From Anisus vortex (lineage: Eukaryota; Mollusca; Gastropoda; Planorbidae): DNA of 64,000 nucleotides. Shown one piece after another: positions 21,001 to 31,896 of the stretch. The translations under genes and the position numbers were made by a program. The notes under the pieces were generated by a model, which saw only the letters and a program-made list of their open reading frames with translations, was not told the origin of the DNA and did not search any database. Numbering within the stretch: position 1 is the stretch's first letter; each line of letters starts with the position of its first letter. The stretch lies in contig OX421498.1 of the NCBI GenBank assembly GCA_949126835.1, positions 29,427,081 through 29,491,080 on the forward strand, read 5' to 3'.

Positions 21001-22343
21001 GTCTAATTAATGAAAATATCCATTTATTTGGAGATGTACCTAGTAGAACTAGTGTAGTTAAGCATGATGTTATTTTAGATGAAAATACTAAAGCTATTAA
21101 ACAACATCCATACAGGTCAAATCCTATCCAGTTAGAATGCATCCGTAAAGAGGTTCGCTACATGCTTGACAATGACATTATTACACCTAGTAGTAGTGAC
21201 TGGTCTTCCCCTTGCGTATTGGTACCTAAGGCCGATGGATCCATGAGGTTTTGTGTGGACTACCGTAAGGTAAACAAAGTGACAAAAACTGATTCCTATC
21301 CAATACCAAGAATCGACGATCTAATAGATCAAGTGAGTAATGCTAAGTTTGTGACGAAAATTGACCTATTGACGGCGTATTTTCAGATTCCACTGACGGA
21401 GAGGGCTCAGGAGATATCATCGTTTGTAACCCCTGACGGACTGTACCAATTTAAGGTCATGCCCTTTGGTATGGTCAATGCACCCTCTACTTTTCAACGG
21501 TTAATAAATACCATTACTCAGGACATTCCTAAATGTCATGCATACCTCGATGATATTGTTGTCTTTAGTGACGATTTTAAATCTCATTTGGATCAACTAC
21601 ATTTGTTATTTACGAAATTGACTCATGCTAATCTCACCATTAACTTGACTAAGAGTCAGTTCTGCCATGCAACCATCGAGTATCTAGGTCACATAGTGGG
21701 AAATGGTTTGGTAAAACCATTAAATGCAAAGGTTAAGGCTATTCGTGAGTTCCCTGTTCCTGAAACCTGTAAACAACTCCGTAGTTTTCTCGGGATGGCG
21801 GGGTACTACCGTCGGTTCTGTCAAAATTTCTCAACCATTGCATGTCCATTAACAAATCTATTAAAGAAGAATTGCACTTTCAAATGGTCTAATGAATGCC
21901 ACCAGGCCTTTGATAAATTAAAAGATGTTCTTTCTGAGGCACCTGTATTAGTAACACCCAATTACAGTAAACCCTTTAAAATTACCGTTGACGCGTGTGA
22001 TACAGGGATGGGAGCGGTCATTTCCCAAAAGGGTGATGATTCACTGGAACACCCGATTAGTTTTTACTCTCAAAAATTTGATAAGCATCAAAGAAACTAT
22101 AGTGTGATAGAAAAGGAACTTTTAGGATTAATCCTGGCATTGAAACATTTTGATTTTTATATCAATGGTTCTCCATATCCAATTGATATTTTAACTGATC
22201 ATAACCCTTTAGTTTTCCTTTCCAGGGTTAAACAGAACCAAAGAATTATTCGCTGGAGCTTATTTCTCCAAGCATATAATTTAAATGTGGTATATTTACC
22301 AGGTAAACAAAATGTGGTTGCTGACACGTTGTCGCGCATGTAA
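18018..22343 (+). CDS. pol: outer element gag C-terminus and pol polyprotein (PR-IN-RT-RH)
   Basis: This continues the split gag in frame. From the internal ATG at 18048 it gives 1431 codons with no stop. Numbering from that Met: CCHC knuckle CTFCKKDGHIKENC (208-221); protease LRDSGADISLL (Asp about 361); integrase zinc finger H-H then CRSCHVC (about 582-625); integrase core D657 (IIIDCVGPLP), D716 (QSDQGSNF), E752 (ALERYHQTL) with the D,35,E spacing; GPY/F module ending HINMLKPY; RT with MPFGMVNAPSTFQ and YLDD (about 1166); RNase H with TVDACDTG (about 1315), EKELLG and LTDHNPL, ending at the stop. Every catalytic residue checked is present. Gag and pol share one frame, so no frameshift is needed. 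With the nested insertion removed, the frame is intact. Confidence 0.95.
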   Translation, partial: LYKFKKHVPSMENIEIDEFFMVFERNSIDYKFPEDKKAVLLRSALTKGKALDVVLNLTPEECNDYELIKSRVLLSYVLTPEKYRKLYREYKKEPEVSHVDFLRLEKKYFDRWLRSKNVNKDYEKLYNLILMEDFTEKIRTDIKVHLADRGIEIAEQAAVKADEYVIIHPHSHYVQNDRTSLRTQNSNTERKLRSTEDKSKQKADKQENSSFVQKRITCTFCKKDGHIKENCWSLHKEKRPIKNKNNVVLSHIAVQTETHINKTAHKRIKAERKTSDVSNEEMAKHACPSCSKSEKVFEMKTEAIEHSSFNSKGSVTDEQSVNKTFTYGGSSVARNSVGRELPECMLSDVSEGYVSPIDNQARERKIKILRDSGADISLLLKNTVPTSKLTHTGQYALISTMAGTLTAPLHRIQLKSNYFTGSVIVGIVKKFPYRGISLLLGSDIAKNQVHPVLKETKDSVQCRNTENSVCVITRAMEKQQMTNESTKKPEPTPEIDLQATFMADVLGGHSSHTDQNNLSPRQLLILAQGKDPEIGKLKEEAKNEGELETMATGYYLRDELLMRKWRGKENDDETCSEVHQIVVPNVYRKDILHMAHDSPYAGHLGIQKTFDRILPYFFWPGLRRDVTSFCRSCHVCQMVGKPNQTIPVAPLRPIPAFSEPFSHIIIDCVGPLPKTKAGHQYLFTIMCSATRFPEAIPLRSINADKISDALIGFFTRYGLPKTVQSDQGSNFTSKLFRQVLERLGIRHAVSSAYHPQSQCALERYHQTLKNMLRTFCFEHNDDWDRGIPFALFATREAVQESLGFSPFELVFGHTVRGPLKLLQETWLSSTEDTGLLTYVENFKNRLYNALKVVRSNLLQAQDKMKVYYDVNARTRIFQPGDRVLMLTPLSGQPLSAKFTGPYEVMAKLSEVNYLVKTPDRRKSQRVCHINMLKPYITRDEQKVVASVNTVIKVGNNSPEIEREVAESKLQNTKALKNLNEKLAHLPDCEQSAIKGLINENIHLFGDVPSRTSVVKHDVILDENTKAIKQHPYRSNPIQLECIRKEVRYMLDNDIITPSSSDWSSPCVLVPKADGSMRFCVDYRKVNKVTKTDSYPIPRIDDLIDQVSNAKFVTKIDLLTAYFQIPLTERAQEISSFVTPDGLYQFKVMPFGMVNAPSTFQRLINTITQDIPKCHAYLDDIVVFSDDFKSHLDQLHLLFTKLTHANLTINLTKSQFCHATIEYLGHIVGNGLVKPLNAKVKAIREFPVPETCKQLRSFLGMAGYYRRFCQNFSTIACPLTNLLKKNCTFKWSNECHQAFDKLKDVLSEAPVLVTPNYSKPFKITVDACDTGMGAVISQKGDDSLEHPISFYSQKFDKHQRNYSVIEKELLGLILALKHFDFYINGSPYPIDILTDHNPLVFLSRVKQNQRIIRWSLFLQAYNLNVVYLPGKQNVVADTLSRM

Positions 22344-23193
22344 CTGGTAAACCAGAAGATGAAAGTCAGTTTCTCATTAATTGTTTTCTTTTATGTCATT
22401 CATTGTATTGATTAACATTTATATTATTGTAAATATGACAATAAATAAACTATGTTTTGAAATATTACAATATGAAACATTACAGAACGAAACTTCAAAT
22501 TCTACTAGAAACAATCATACGTTGTAAGGTAAAAGGTAACTATTGCATACATCAATTGCACACACACCGGTATTTAACTTGAATACATCCACACTTGTGT
22601 TTGTTCAAATGATTATTGATGTGTTTTGAAAATTGTTTGTTTCTATGTCGTCATGTTATAATTTGGATGTCTTATTTTATGCTATGTAAAAGCTAAATCA
22701 GCTGAGATTATAACATTTTTTTTAAAAATATTCTTGATGTCATAATTGAGACATCATAATAATAATATAATAACTGAAAATCATTAGTTAATGATACAGT
22801 GATCGGTTATAAATAAATTAAATTTTCTAAAGAATTATCTATCAATTATTAATCAGTTCCACTTATTTGGGTAATTCATATCAATTCTATGGGAATTGGT
22901 TATTGGTGGTATAGTTTTATGGTCAACGTTGTACACACAATAATCATAATTGTAAATATTGATTGATAAATAAATGTTTAATTAATAATCATTGATAGAA
23001 TAATGTGATAAGGGATTCCATAATAGCGACTTTGTTATTAAGGGAATATGTAATATATGGTTCATTTTAATCTTAAAAAGATTGTCCAATAGTCAATTAA
23101 ATCTTACGAATAGTTTGGGAATTCGGTTCATTTTATGGGTACTCTACAAAGAATTCCATACTTAACGCTGTCTGTAATTCCTTTGTGTCTTAA
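22344..23193. other. 3' untranslated region of outer element
   Basis: AT-rich, with no ORF and no env-like product between the pol stop and the polypurine tract. Confidence 0.7.
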
Positions 23194-23204
23194 GGGGGGG
23201 CGAG
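23192..23204 (+). promoter_or_regulatory. polypurine tract of outer element
   Basis: aaggggggg followed by cgag directly precedes the right LTR's TGTTAC. Confidence 0.75.
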
Positions 23205-23801
23205 TGTTACGAGTAGATTTATTTCCATATTATATTGGTTCTGTTATTATTAACTAAAGTTAAAATGAAATAATCTTAAACCCGAAATGTTTCCGTGTTA
23301 GGAATAAAACATGCATATGTCTAGACACTACGTCATAGCGATAAAATACGTCATATGCACGAGGGTGGAATACCGTTTAGTTTAGTTCTAGTTTGGGCGC
23401 TAATGTGTGAGGACTGTTTTTGTCCACTTTCTTAAAGATAGGATTACGGCTTAATTCATTATAGAAGAATCTCAACTGATTAAGTTTCATTATATAATAC
23501 TGGTACATGTATTCTGTGGTATTGTTATATTTTATCATCTCAACTTGTTGGAATAAAATTGTGTTCAATTTCAAACAGGATTGTGGATTTCCTATATATT
23601 AAGGTACAGTTTATCTAAATCACTTTATACACAAAAGATTCATATCGCGACGAGTCAAATAAACATCAAATCTAATTCAATAACATCAATATAATTCTTA
23701 TACAACCTTGTGAGATCCAAGATGGATATGAATCAAAATAATATATAATAATACATTACTAAAAATATCATCTAACGTCAGTAGCTGATTTCTACGTGAC
23801 A
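23205..23801 (+). repeat. right LTR of outer element
   Basis: 597 bp, TGTTACGAGT to ACGTGACA. It has t at 23423 where the left LTR has a. It is followed by atat (23802-23805), the same four bases that precede the left LTR. Confidence 0.95.
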
Positions 23802-23805
23802 ATAT

Positions 23806-24215
23806 CGATATCTATCTATCATTCTGTCCGTCATGCTATCTGTTTATCTATCAAACTATCATTCTGTGAGTCAGGCTATCTGTTTATCTATCCAACTATC
23901 ATTCTGTCCGTTAGGCTATCTTTCTATCTAACTATCATTCTCTCCGTTAGGCTATCTGTTTATCTATCCAACTATCATTCTGTCTGTCAGGCTATCTGTG
24001 TATCTATAATTCTGTTCATCAGGCTATCTGTTTATCTATCTTTGTTTCCAACCACCCATCAATACCTAACCTTTACTCTCATCCAAATATCTCTAAGTTC
24101 ATCTAAAATAAAAATCCATCTACCCATCAATCCATCCATCCATCAATCCATTCACCCATCAATCCAACCACCTATCATTTCAATAATCCAATTATCGTTC
24201 TACGTGTTTATCTTT
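23806..24215. repeat. degenerate tandem repeat, about 33-36 bp unit
   Basis: Repeated ctatctgtttatctatc plus aactatcattctgtc units, decaying into ccatcaatccat repeats. The open plus-strand frame of 173 codons over this array (Ser/Ile/Tyr/Leu-rich) is not a gene. It is the continuation of the microsatellite at 10142-10294, split by the retrotransposon. Confidence 0.85.
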
Positions 24216-26569
24216 CTATCTTTTCTTTTGTTTTCTTTCACACATTTTCTATGTTCATTTTTAATGTATCAAATACGTTATTTTAACCAAGCATACGCCC
24301 TTAATCTGATTGTGTAAATGTAACATTAAATGCAATATAAAACATTTTGCAAATTAAAAACTTAAATATATTAAAAATTTGTTATTCTAAAAAAAAAATT
24401 CAAATTCATTCAACTTAAAAAAAATAGGTTTCCCTAATGTACGAGCGTTTTCTCGAGCGTCAATATATTAACAATTGAAACTGAAAATATACTTACTAGT
24501 GTTAACAAAAAATGTTGTATATTTTGAATACAATAAACAACAGTTGAAATAAAAAAGATATTTGGATACTCAACAAGAGACGTATAAATAAATTTTAAAT
24601 CATGTTCCCAGTAGATCGTTGAACTCTAGAGAAACGGGAGAATGAAAGTGTAGATCAATTGGTTTATTATAAGCACATTTGTGTAAACTCGAAATCCGCC
24701 CTCCGACCAACATTCGTATTTTGATGCACCACTATGCGAGGCAGGCATTGTGTTTATCAGAAAAGACCTTGCGGCCATGGTAGTGATATATTAGGATTAT
24801 TATTTTTTTATATTAATTTAATAAACTGCAATTTAATTTCTCTCTTCTCATTTTCTCTCTATTTCTCTAGCTAATTTCTATCTTTTCGGCTATCATGTGA
24901 TATCTTTTTGTCTATCTACAATAGTCATATATATCTGTATCTAATTGTCTGCATCTCTATATATATGTATCTATAAAAAAAACTGATACATATTTTAGTA
25001 GCTAAACTCAAAGGATAGTTACATGTTGTTAAAAAGTCAGTACGAACACTGAAAAGAAAGTGTCATGTCCATCATTTGTTATTTTTCAAGCCAGGTTTTT
25101 AATTTCATTTTTACATCGCCTGCCTCATTCACAGTAATGCTGAAATGTCATGCACCCTCTCTCTTTCCCGCTCTCCAGTCGCTTCATTTAGCTTACTAAA
25201 AGAAAGTGTAGTTTGAACAACACACGATATACTATATTATTATCTTGAAAATATAAAAACATCGCCGATCTCCCCAATTTTCCACGTTTCACCCCGCCAC
25301 ACATTAAGAGACAATATAATATTTCAAAGTATGTTGGATACCTATTTTGTATAAAATGCTTTTAATACCATTTTAATTACTTTATTCCATACCTTTTGGT
25401 TGGCGTGCACATCAGGGTGTTTATTGATGAACACTGCTCATACCTAACACTCTTTATGTTTTTTTTTAATAGAAATTATTTAGAATAGGTGTTGAATTCG
25501 TTTCTTTGATTAGGAATAATAGATTTGTGTAGTTCGCCTGTATATTATAGTTTCGGGTAGATGTAGTGTACATATATTTAGTCATTTTCATGTTGATTGG
25601 TAAAAGAAAATCTTAGATTTAGACTTAGGAGCCGGTATTTATTAGAAAGAATTGATAGGCAGCGTAGTAATAATATGATAATATGGTCCGAGAGCGCTTA
25701 AATAACGTTTGTCGCTATAAAAAGCAAGCCCGATGGTGTTGGGTCAAGTCAGTTGGAGCTTTAATCTTTTCTTGATTTTTTTTTAACACTAGATCTAGGC
25801 TTTTTAGCTTTTGTTAAACTGAATCCTTGTATAAGTAACGTTAGGCCTTGGAAAATCTAGGTGGAAGTTGGTGTTAATGAATACGTCATATATTAAACCT
25901 GGGTTCGCTCTGTTGAACAAGTGACGGAAATGAGAGGTCATTTTTCTTTTTACTAATTTTATTGTGTTTCTTTCATAACTTTCATTTGCATAGTATTATT
26001 ATACTGACTTTTTAAAAATGCATTTCAAATTAACATGATAAATCCAGAAATTAACATGATTGTATTTAAATGGGTCTGGAGTGTTTACGCCCTCTAAATT
26101 GAAATGGAAGTGAACCGATGAAATTATGTTAATTAACTTATATTGGTCTTTAATTGTATTAATTGTCTAGCGTTGAAAATATTTCGTAGACTATCGTTTG
26201 GTTTCTCAGAAGGGATAAAATATTTCTGGCGATTTCTCAATTGGGCTAGAATGTCATTAAGAAATGGTTTTTAAATAATGTTCAAATAATGATTTGCTGT
26301 AATAAATTAAACAAATATTATAATCTGGGGTAAAGCCATGGTTTTCATTTAAATGCCTAAATAGTATTTTTTAACTTCAATCCTCTTATCTGACTTTGTT
26401 ATTGTTTTGCAATGTTTGATTTTGTTCATGGGTCCGAAAAAGAAGCTATCTCAGCATATTATGTCTGATTAGTGTAAGTGTTTAAGCTCTACGTTCTTTT
26501 TACATTTTGTAAAACAGTTGTTTTCTTTTAATAAAACCTAATGACTTTTAAAAATTATTCGTCAGTATG
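24216..26569. other. AT-rich non-coding DNA
   Basis: 2.3 kb with no protein-like frame of note, no tRNA-like fold and no recognised transposon end. Short microsatellite-like tatatatgtatc lies near 24940-24975. Confidence 0.5.
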
Positions 26570-28103
26570 GGGAATCAGTTAATACATAATAATAATAATG
26601 ATGATGCTTATATGGCGCATATCCCGTTGATAACAGTTCTATGCGATGAAACGACAACAACAGACGAAAATGAAAATATGTATACGATAATATTGCTAAC
26701 GAAATAGGTGAGTCTTCAGTCGGCTTCTGAAGGTGTCGAAGCTCGGGCTCTGGCGAAGCTGTAGTGGGAGGTGATTCCAAGCGGACGGTCCCACGTAGGA
26801 GAGAGCACGTTCGCCAGCGGACACTAGCCTCACACGAGGGATCCTCAGGGTAAGAACATCAGAAGCTGAGCGGAGTGGACGGGATTGAGTATATAGCAGA
26901 CAGGAGCGAAGGTAGTTGGGGGCAGAGTCATTCAGGCACTTGTAACATAGAGCCGCCAGCTTGTAGGAGATCCGGTGGTTAATGGGAAGCCAGTGCAGAG
27001 ATCGGAGCAGAGAAGTGGTGTGCGTCGAATTCTTCTTCTGGAGGACCAGTCGGGCAGCACAGTTCTGAACACGTTGGAGGCCCTGAATGGAGGAGGTCAA
27101 GAGGCCAGCCAAGAGCGAATTGCAGTAATCCAAGCGGGAAAAAAAGGAGAGAGATGACGAGCTTAACACAAGCTTCCTTGGTCAGATAGCGACGGATGGC
27201 GGCAATGCGACGCAGATGGAAAAAGCAAATTTTGGTGAGGAAGGAGATTTGGGGCTGCATGGACAGCGTAGAGTCGAGATAGACACCAAGGCTCTTGACA
27301 GTCGGGGAGAAAGGTACCGTTGCATCGGCCAGTTGGAGATCGGACGCAATGAGGGACACGACCCTCTGTCTCGTACCGACGATGAGAGCTTCAGTCTTTA
27401 CACTGTTCAACTTCAACTTGTTTTCCGTCATCCAGTTCCTTATGTCCAGGAAACATATGGAGGTGGAAGAAAGGAGCCCATCGAAGTCTTCAGGCTTAGC
27501 ACTGTTATAGAGCTGGGTGTCATCGGCAATGGAATGATATTTTAGGTTGTTGCGTTCGATGACAAAGGAAAGGGGTTGGGTGTAAGGGGTGAAAAGAACT
27601 GGGCCGAGGACAGACCCTTGTGGCACACCATAGCAGACACGATCAGGCTGGGATGATAAGGACTCGGTCATGGCGGTCTGGAAGCGATTCTGAAGATAGC
27701 TCGTGAACCAGGAGAGGGCGATATCGCGAATGCCAAACGTAGAGCTGAGGCGATCTATGAGTCGGTGATGGTCAATCGAATCGAAGGCAGCGGACAGATA
27801 TAACTGTACAAGGGCAGAGACCATACCTCTGACTGTGGCGTTTCGGAGGTCAGTGGTGATCCGCAAAAGCGCTGTCTCAGTGCTATGATGTTGGCGATAC
27901 GTGGACTGGTGCACGGGCGTCAGCGAATGCAGAGACAGGTGTGCATTTAACTGCTCAAGGATAACTCGCTCCAGGATCTTAGAAAGTAAGGGGAGGTTGG
28001 ATACTGGGCGGTAATTCTTACACTCATTTACATCGAGGCCGGGTTTCTTTAAGAGTGGGCGGACAATGGCGGATTTAAAGCAGTCCCGGACCACGCCCGT
28101 GGT
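26570..28103 (-). pseudogene. 5'-truncated CR1/L2-like LINE, reverse transcriptase ORF
   Basis: Minus-strand reading gives an RT without endonuclease: NYRPVSNLPLLSKILERVI, YRQHHSTETALL, motif A SAAFDSIDHHRL, then GVPQGSVLGPVLF and ADDTQLYNSAK (the usual FADD reads IADD). The frame breaks within an A7 homopolymer near 27138-27144 and continues as RLDYCNSLLAGL, LHWLPINHRISYKLAALCYK and AWNHLPLQLR to the stop near 26696. A (TAA/ATG)n-like tail lies at 26585-26610. The tail sequence recurs on the plus strand at 29845-29990 and 42728-42905. Upstream of 28103 homology stops, as in target-primed 5' truncation. Confidence 0.88.
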
Positions 28104-28972
28104 TAAGATGTTTGTTCAATTTAGGCCTAAATTACACGGGTTGAATACGTGTTAAAAATAAATAAGATTATAACAACAATTTAATAACAGTAAGCGAGCG
28201 AAAGATGCAATAATTTTTCGTTCTCAAAATTATAACATGCAGTCCTGAACATCAGTAAGTGAGCAGGTGATTTTCATTTCGTAGAATGAGAGATTCTGCT
28301 GCCTGGGCAATGGTTGATTCTCTTATTATATCACCTTTCTTAAAGTCAACGCCAGTGTCATCTAAAGATAAAATTATAAGCCATAAAGCCAAATGCGAGA
28401 ATAATTGCATATAAATAATCTTTCTTCCCGAGTGGCATTCGGGCATAGAATGGGTTGCCTGAACAAACCAGGAAAACCATTAACTTAACATCATTTAAAA
28501 CATTAATAAAGATGCAAGTCTTGACTCGGACCACGGATGAGTGTAGGACGCATTAATCTTCTTTATAGAAGGAGCGTCTGTAATACCTAAGATATAAGAT
28601 AAGCATGGTTTTACTTAAAATATCAAAAGTAATAGTCTGTCCTGCAGACTAAAATTATATTTAAGGTCATTTACTTATTTAGAACTGCTGACTCACGGGT
28701 TTCATTATAACCACGACTAACGCAAAGATTGTGTAGATAATGCAACACCTATATGTCATTCCCTTCCCCTGTTGATGTTAGACATCTACAATTATCGATG
28801 GGTAGACTCAATGTATGCTCTATACGAATGTAAAAATAAATCCTACATTTCCTGATTTAAAACCCAAGACTCTGGTATTGATATATAAAGCTAGTTCCGA
28901 CACTTAACCTCATCTTTGCCCTAAAGCAAATGTTGGAAAAAAACGAGAAGGTCAGTTGAAAAAGAAAGATGA
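28104..28972. other. non-coding DNA
   Basis: No feature recognised. A 64-codon minus-strand frame near 28252-28446 has no motif. Confidence 0.5.
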
Positions 28973-29092
28973 TTAGATCAGTGGTACACACATTAGATCA
29001 GTGGTACACACATTAGATCAGTGGTACACACATTAGATCAGTGGTACACACATTAGATCAGTGGTACACACATTAGATCAGTGGTACACACA
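28973..29092. repeat. 20-bp tandem repeat, six copies
   Basis: The unit ttagatcagtggtacacaca is repeated six times without visible variation. It is a plain minisatellite without spacers. Confidence 0.95.
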
Positions 29093-29844
29093 TTTTGCTT
29101 TGTCTCTGTTTTTAAATGTTGTTGTGTATATGAAATATAACACATTGCTTAAGGGTAAGGGAGAGAGTAGAAACCAATTTTTTATTTATTTCTGCATGCA
29201 TCATGATATTTTTTCTGATGGTTGCTATGGAAATGGTGGCCATTTCGGATATTTTAATTAACGAATTACCATGCACAAAAACACGTATTAGCTTAATTAT
29301 TTATGAAGATAATGTATTGCAAAATGGCAGAACTATTTATAAGCTATATCTTTGAAAAATTTGAAAATCGATAAAATAAATGTATATGAATTTATTAGTA
29401 GAATATAAACAATGTTTTAATTACAAAAAAAAAAAAAATTAAAATTTAATCAAAGGAAAACCATAATTCATATTAAAAACTCATCCAAAAATGTTCAATA
29501 TAAACATGTAATACAATGTTAAAAATTTCATAAAGATTGGTTCATAAATAAGAAAGTTAATAGACAGTAAAGATTTAAAATGTGTATTTTGAAAAAAAAA
29601 AACAGAAAAAAAACACACAACAAAAACGTTTTGTTATAATGTATCAACTTGATTATTTATCAAGATAAAGTTCTGAAAATCGGAAGAGATATTCATAAGC
29701 TATATCTTCTCAAAATTGGATGAGGAAATTTGGTTAAATTGATAAATTAAATTTTAAATGAATTTGTTAGTAGGACATACAATAAAAACTTGGTTGAATC
29801 CAATTGTCAAAAAGCATGGCGCCCTGTCTGTAGAAGTTTTTTTT
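29093..29844. other. AT-rich non-coding DNA
   Basis: Long A and T tracts. Two diverged copies of agctatatcttNNNaaaatt occur (about 29342 and 29699), suggesting an old internal duplication. No gene is seen. Confidence 0.45.
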
Positions 29845-29990
29845 TTTTATTTCGACACCCCCAAGAGCCGGCTGAAGACTCACCTATTTCAATAGCAGTA
29901 TTTGCGTGTACATATATACACCTATTTCCAAGTGAGGACAAATGCGCCTTTTTTTCTAAGAGCAACGGCAATAAAAATTGTATATAAGTC
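29845..29990 (+). mobile_element. LINE 3' tail fragment
   Basis: ttcgacacccccaagagccgg followed by ctgaagactcacctatttc matches the complement of the tail of the LINE at 26.7 kb (cttcgacaccttcagaagcc, gactgaagactcacc). It abuts the 3' end of the second SMB pseudogene. Confidence 0.65.
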
Positions 29991-30019
29991 ACCAAAACAT
30001 AGTTATGAAAGATTATTTG

Positions 30020-31768
30020 AAGGTAATTAAAATTATAAAATATGTTGGCCAATGAAGATATCTGATCGATGTCAGAAAAACTTGGTACTATCTCTCTATA
30101 GAATAAAAAGTCAAATATTTTGAGGAAAAAAAAAGTCAACCTTTAAGCCTGGTCTTGAATATTATATTATGCGTAAATAGTAAAAAAAATTATTTTGTCC
30201 TAAAGTTTGATATTATATCTTGTGTAAATCCTTTACATTGCACCAATAATTTTTTTTTAATTTGCTTCTTTCCTGTTATTGACAAGTCCTAATAAGGCCT
30301 GACATTTTCAAACAGAAGAGATCATGAACTTCCGGTACCATTTCCGTAAACAAAAGCATTGCTGTCCTGTTATTATTCATGTTATTAAGCTTGTTCTCAG
30401 ATGACGTCTTTAGAGAGGGAAAGTTAAGTGTTTGGTTGGGTATATTTATCTAAGGTCAAATTCACGACTATTATCTTGTAAAGTCAATTGAAAAAGTTCG
30501 ACTCTATAATTGGTTGTTTTTCTCTGGACGACATAGCCAAAATATCGGTTTGACTGCTCATAGAGGAGATATTTTCAAAGCACTAGACAGGGAAGCCGTA
30601 ATGGAAATTATAATGTAATTGTATTCCTCAGGATTAAGTAGCGAAAGGTCATTAGGCAAGCCTAGAAATAACAGAGAAATACATTTTCTATAGATGCCAT
30701 GAACATGAAGATACAATTCCATTTGTAAATTATTACATTTGACAGAGTGGCAAGTAGGACATGGAGTAGTTATACATGATACTTTGAAGTAACAGATAGG
30801 CAAGTAGGACATGGAGTAGTTATACATGATACTTTGAAGTAACAGATAGGCAAGTAGGACATGGAGTAGTTATACATGATACTTTGAAGTAACAGATAGG
30901 CAAGTAGGACATGGAGTAGTTATACATGATACTTTAAAGTAACAGATAGGCAAGTAGGACATGGAGTAGTTATACACGATACTTTGAAGTAACAGATAGG
31001 CAAGTAGGACATGGAGTAGTTATACACGATACTTTGAAGTAACAGATAGGCAAGTAGGACATGGAGTAGTTATACACGATACTTTGAAGTAACAGATATG
31101 GTAAAGAGTGACAAAGGCGTTGTAACACTACGGTTACGTCCACCAACTATACTCGGTGGAAACGGTTAACTTTATCTTCAGCGAATGACGTTGAACACAA
31201 AGGTGAATCAAAAATGTGTAATCAGTGATTTTTTTTTATATCGTATCGTCTTGCGATCTTACATTTCTGTACACTATTTGATCCACTGTGTATATTACAA
31301 TTAAATACGTCCATATTGGCATTAACTAAACCAGTATTAGTATTAGTTACTGGCACGTTGTTGATGACAACAAAAAATGAGTTTACCGTAAATCCATATG
31401 TATATTCTGTCTGATTGGGGCAGCTCGTTATAGCCAACACATTAGCCAGTTCCAAACTGTAAGTCCAACATGTGTCCGAATCTGTCCTGAATCTTTGACC
31501 ACTTCCGGACATTCGTCAGCAATGTAATCACAGCAGTTTATATAAACAGCACAAGTGACATTGTATAAGCAATCTGAAACTTGTATCTGCGGTAAACTTC
31601 CACAACGATTGTGACAAAAAGTATAAAAAAATTTCCTTGTTTACTTTTTTTCATAATCAGTAAATATTTTCTCAGCTTATTTCAAATATTTATCATTCAA
31701 ACGGTTATCGCACAGTACGTAATGGATGAATCCGACCAAATGAAGTAATGACACTGGCGCTAATAATT
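30020..31768 (-). pseudogene. second SMB-cluster gene, decayed
   Basis: On the minus strand the order mirrors 8349-9995. A signal-like LLAPVSLLHLVGFIHYVL near 31766-31713 is followed by a stop. The somatomedin-B module (31620-31500) has the second half of its C-X-C replaced (DCLYN instead of DCSCN), losing one cysteine. Then come LELANVLAITSCPNQTEY, NNVPVTNTNTGLV, a region swollen by seven 50-bp repeats, KCNNLQM, LLFLGLPNDLSLLNPEE and the tail SFSDIDQISSLANIFYNF. Several frame changes separate these blocks. The gene is interrupted just upstream of its start by a mariner element (31771-37626). Confidence 0.85.
30749..31098. repeat. 50-bp tandem repeat, seven copies, inside SMB pseudogene
   Basis: The unit contains ggcaagtaggacatggagta and acgatactttgaagtaacag. 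Copies start every 50 bp from 30749 to 31049 with very few substitutions. The unit derives from the gene itself: its complement encodes YLLLQSIMYNYS, which occurs once in the intact paralogue. As 50 is not a multiple of three, each copy shifts frame. Confidence 0.95.
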
Positions 31769-31896
31769 TACAGAGTGGCCACAAAGTCCCTGGTCATTGT
31801 TCATAACTGATGTTCACATTTTTCCTTTCTTTTTATTTGTAATTTGCAAATTTATCAAAATATTTATAGCATTTTTTTTAATGCATACATTCGAAA

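Larger units (their letters stand above)
10295..23801 (+). mobile_element. Gmr1-like Ty3/gypsy LTR retrotransposon (outer, full length)
   Basis: This is a complete plus-strand element of 13.5 kb including a 6.4-kb nested insertion, so about 7.1 kb on its own. It has two 597-bp LTRs, a PBS 6 nt after the left LTR, one long gag-pol frame, a G-rich polypurine tract before the right LTR, and atat on both flanks. Integrase precedes reverse transcriptase, unlike ordinary Ty3/gypsy and like the Gmr1 group described by Goodwin and Poulter from deuterostomes. The LTRs differ only at 10513 (a) versus 23423 (t), so the insertion is young. No env-like frame lies between pol and the right LTR. Confidence 0.93.

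Noticed and set aside
20209..21142. Several 60-130 codon minus-strand frames
   Set aside because: They lie antisense to the integrase and reverse transcriptase coding region and have no motifs.
22344..23193. Possible env-like gene after pol of the outer element
   Set aside because: No open frame with signal or membrane segments is present in this stretch.
23796..24317. 173-codon plus-strand frame
   Set aside because: It follows a degenerate tatc-type tandem repeat and has no protein-like motif.
28973..29092. Regular 20-bp repeats that could suggest a CRISPR array
   Set aside because: The units are contiguous with no spacers, and the context is eukaryotic.
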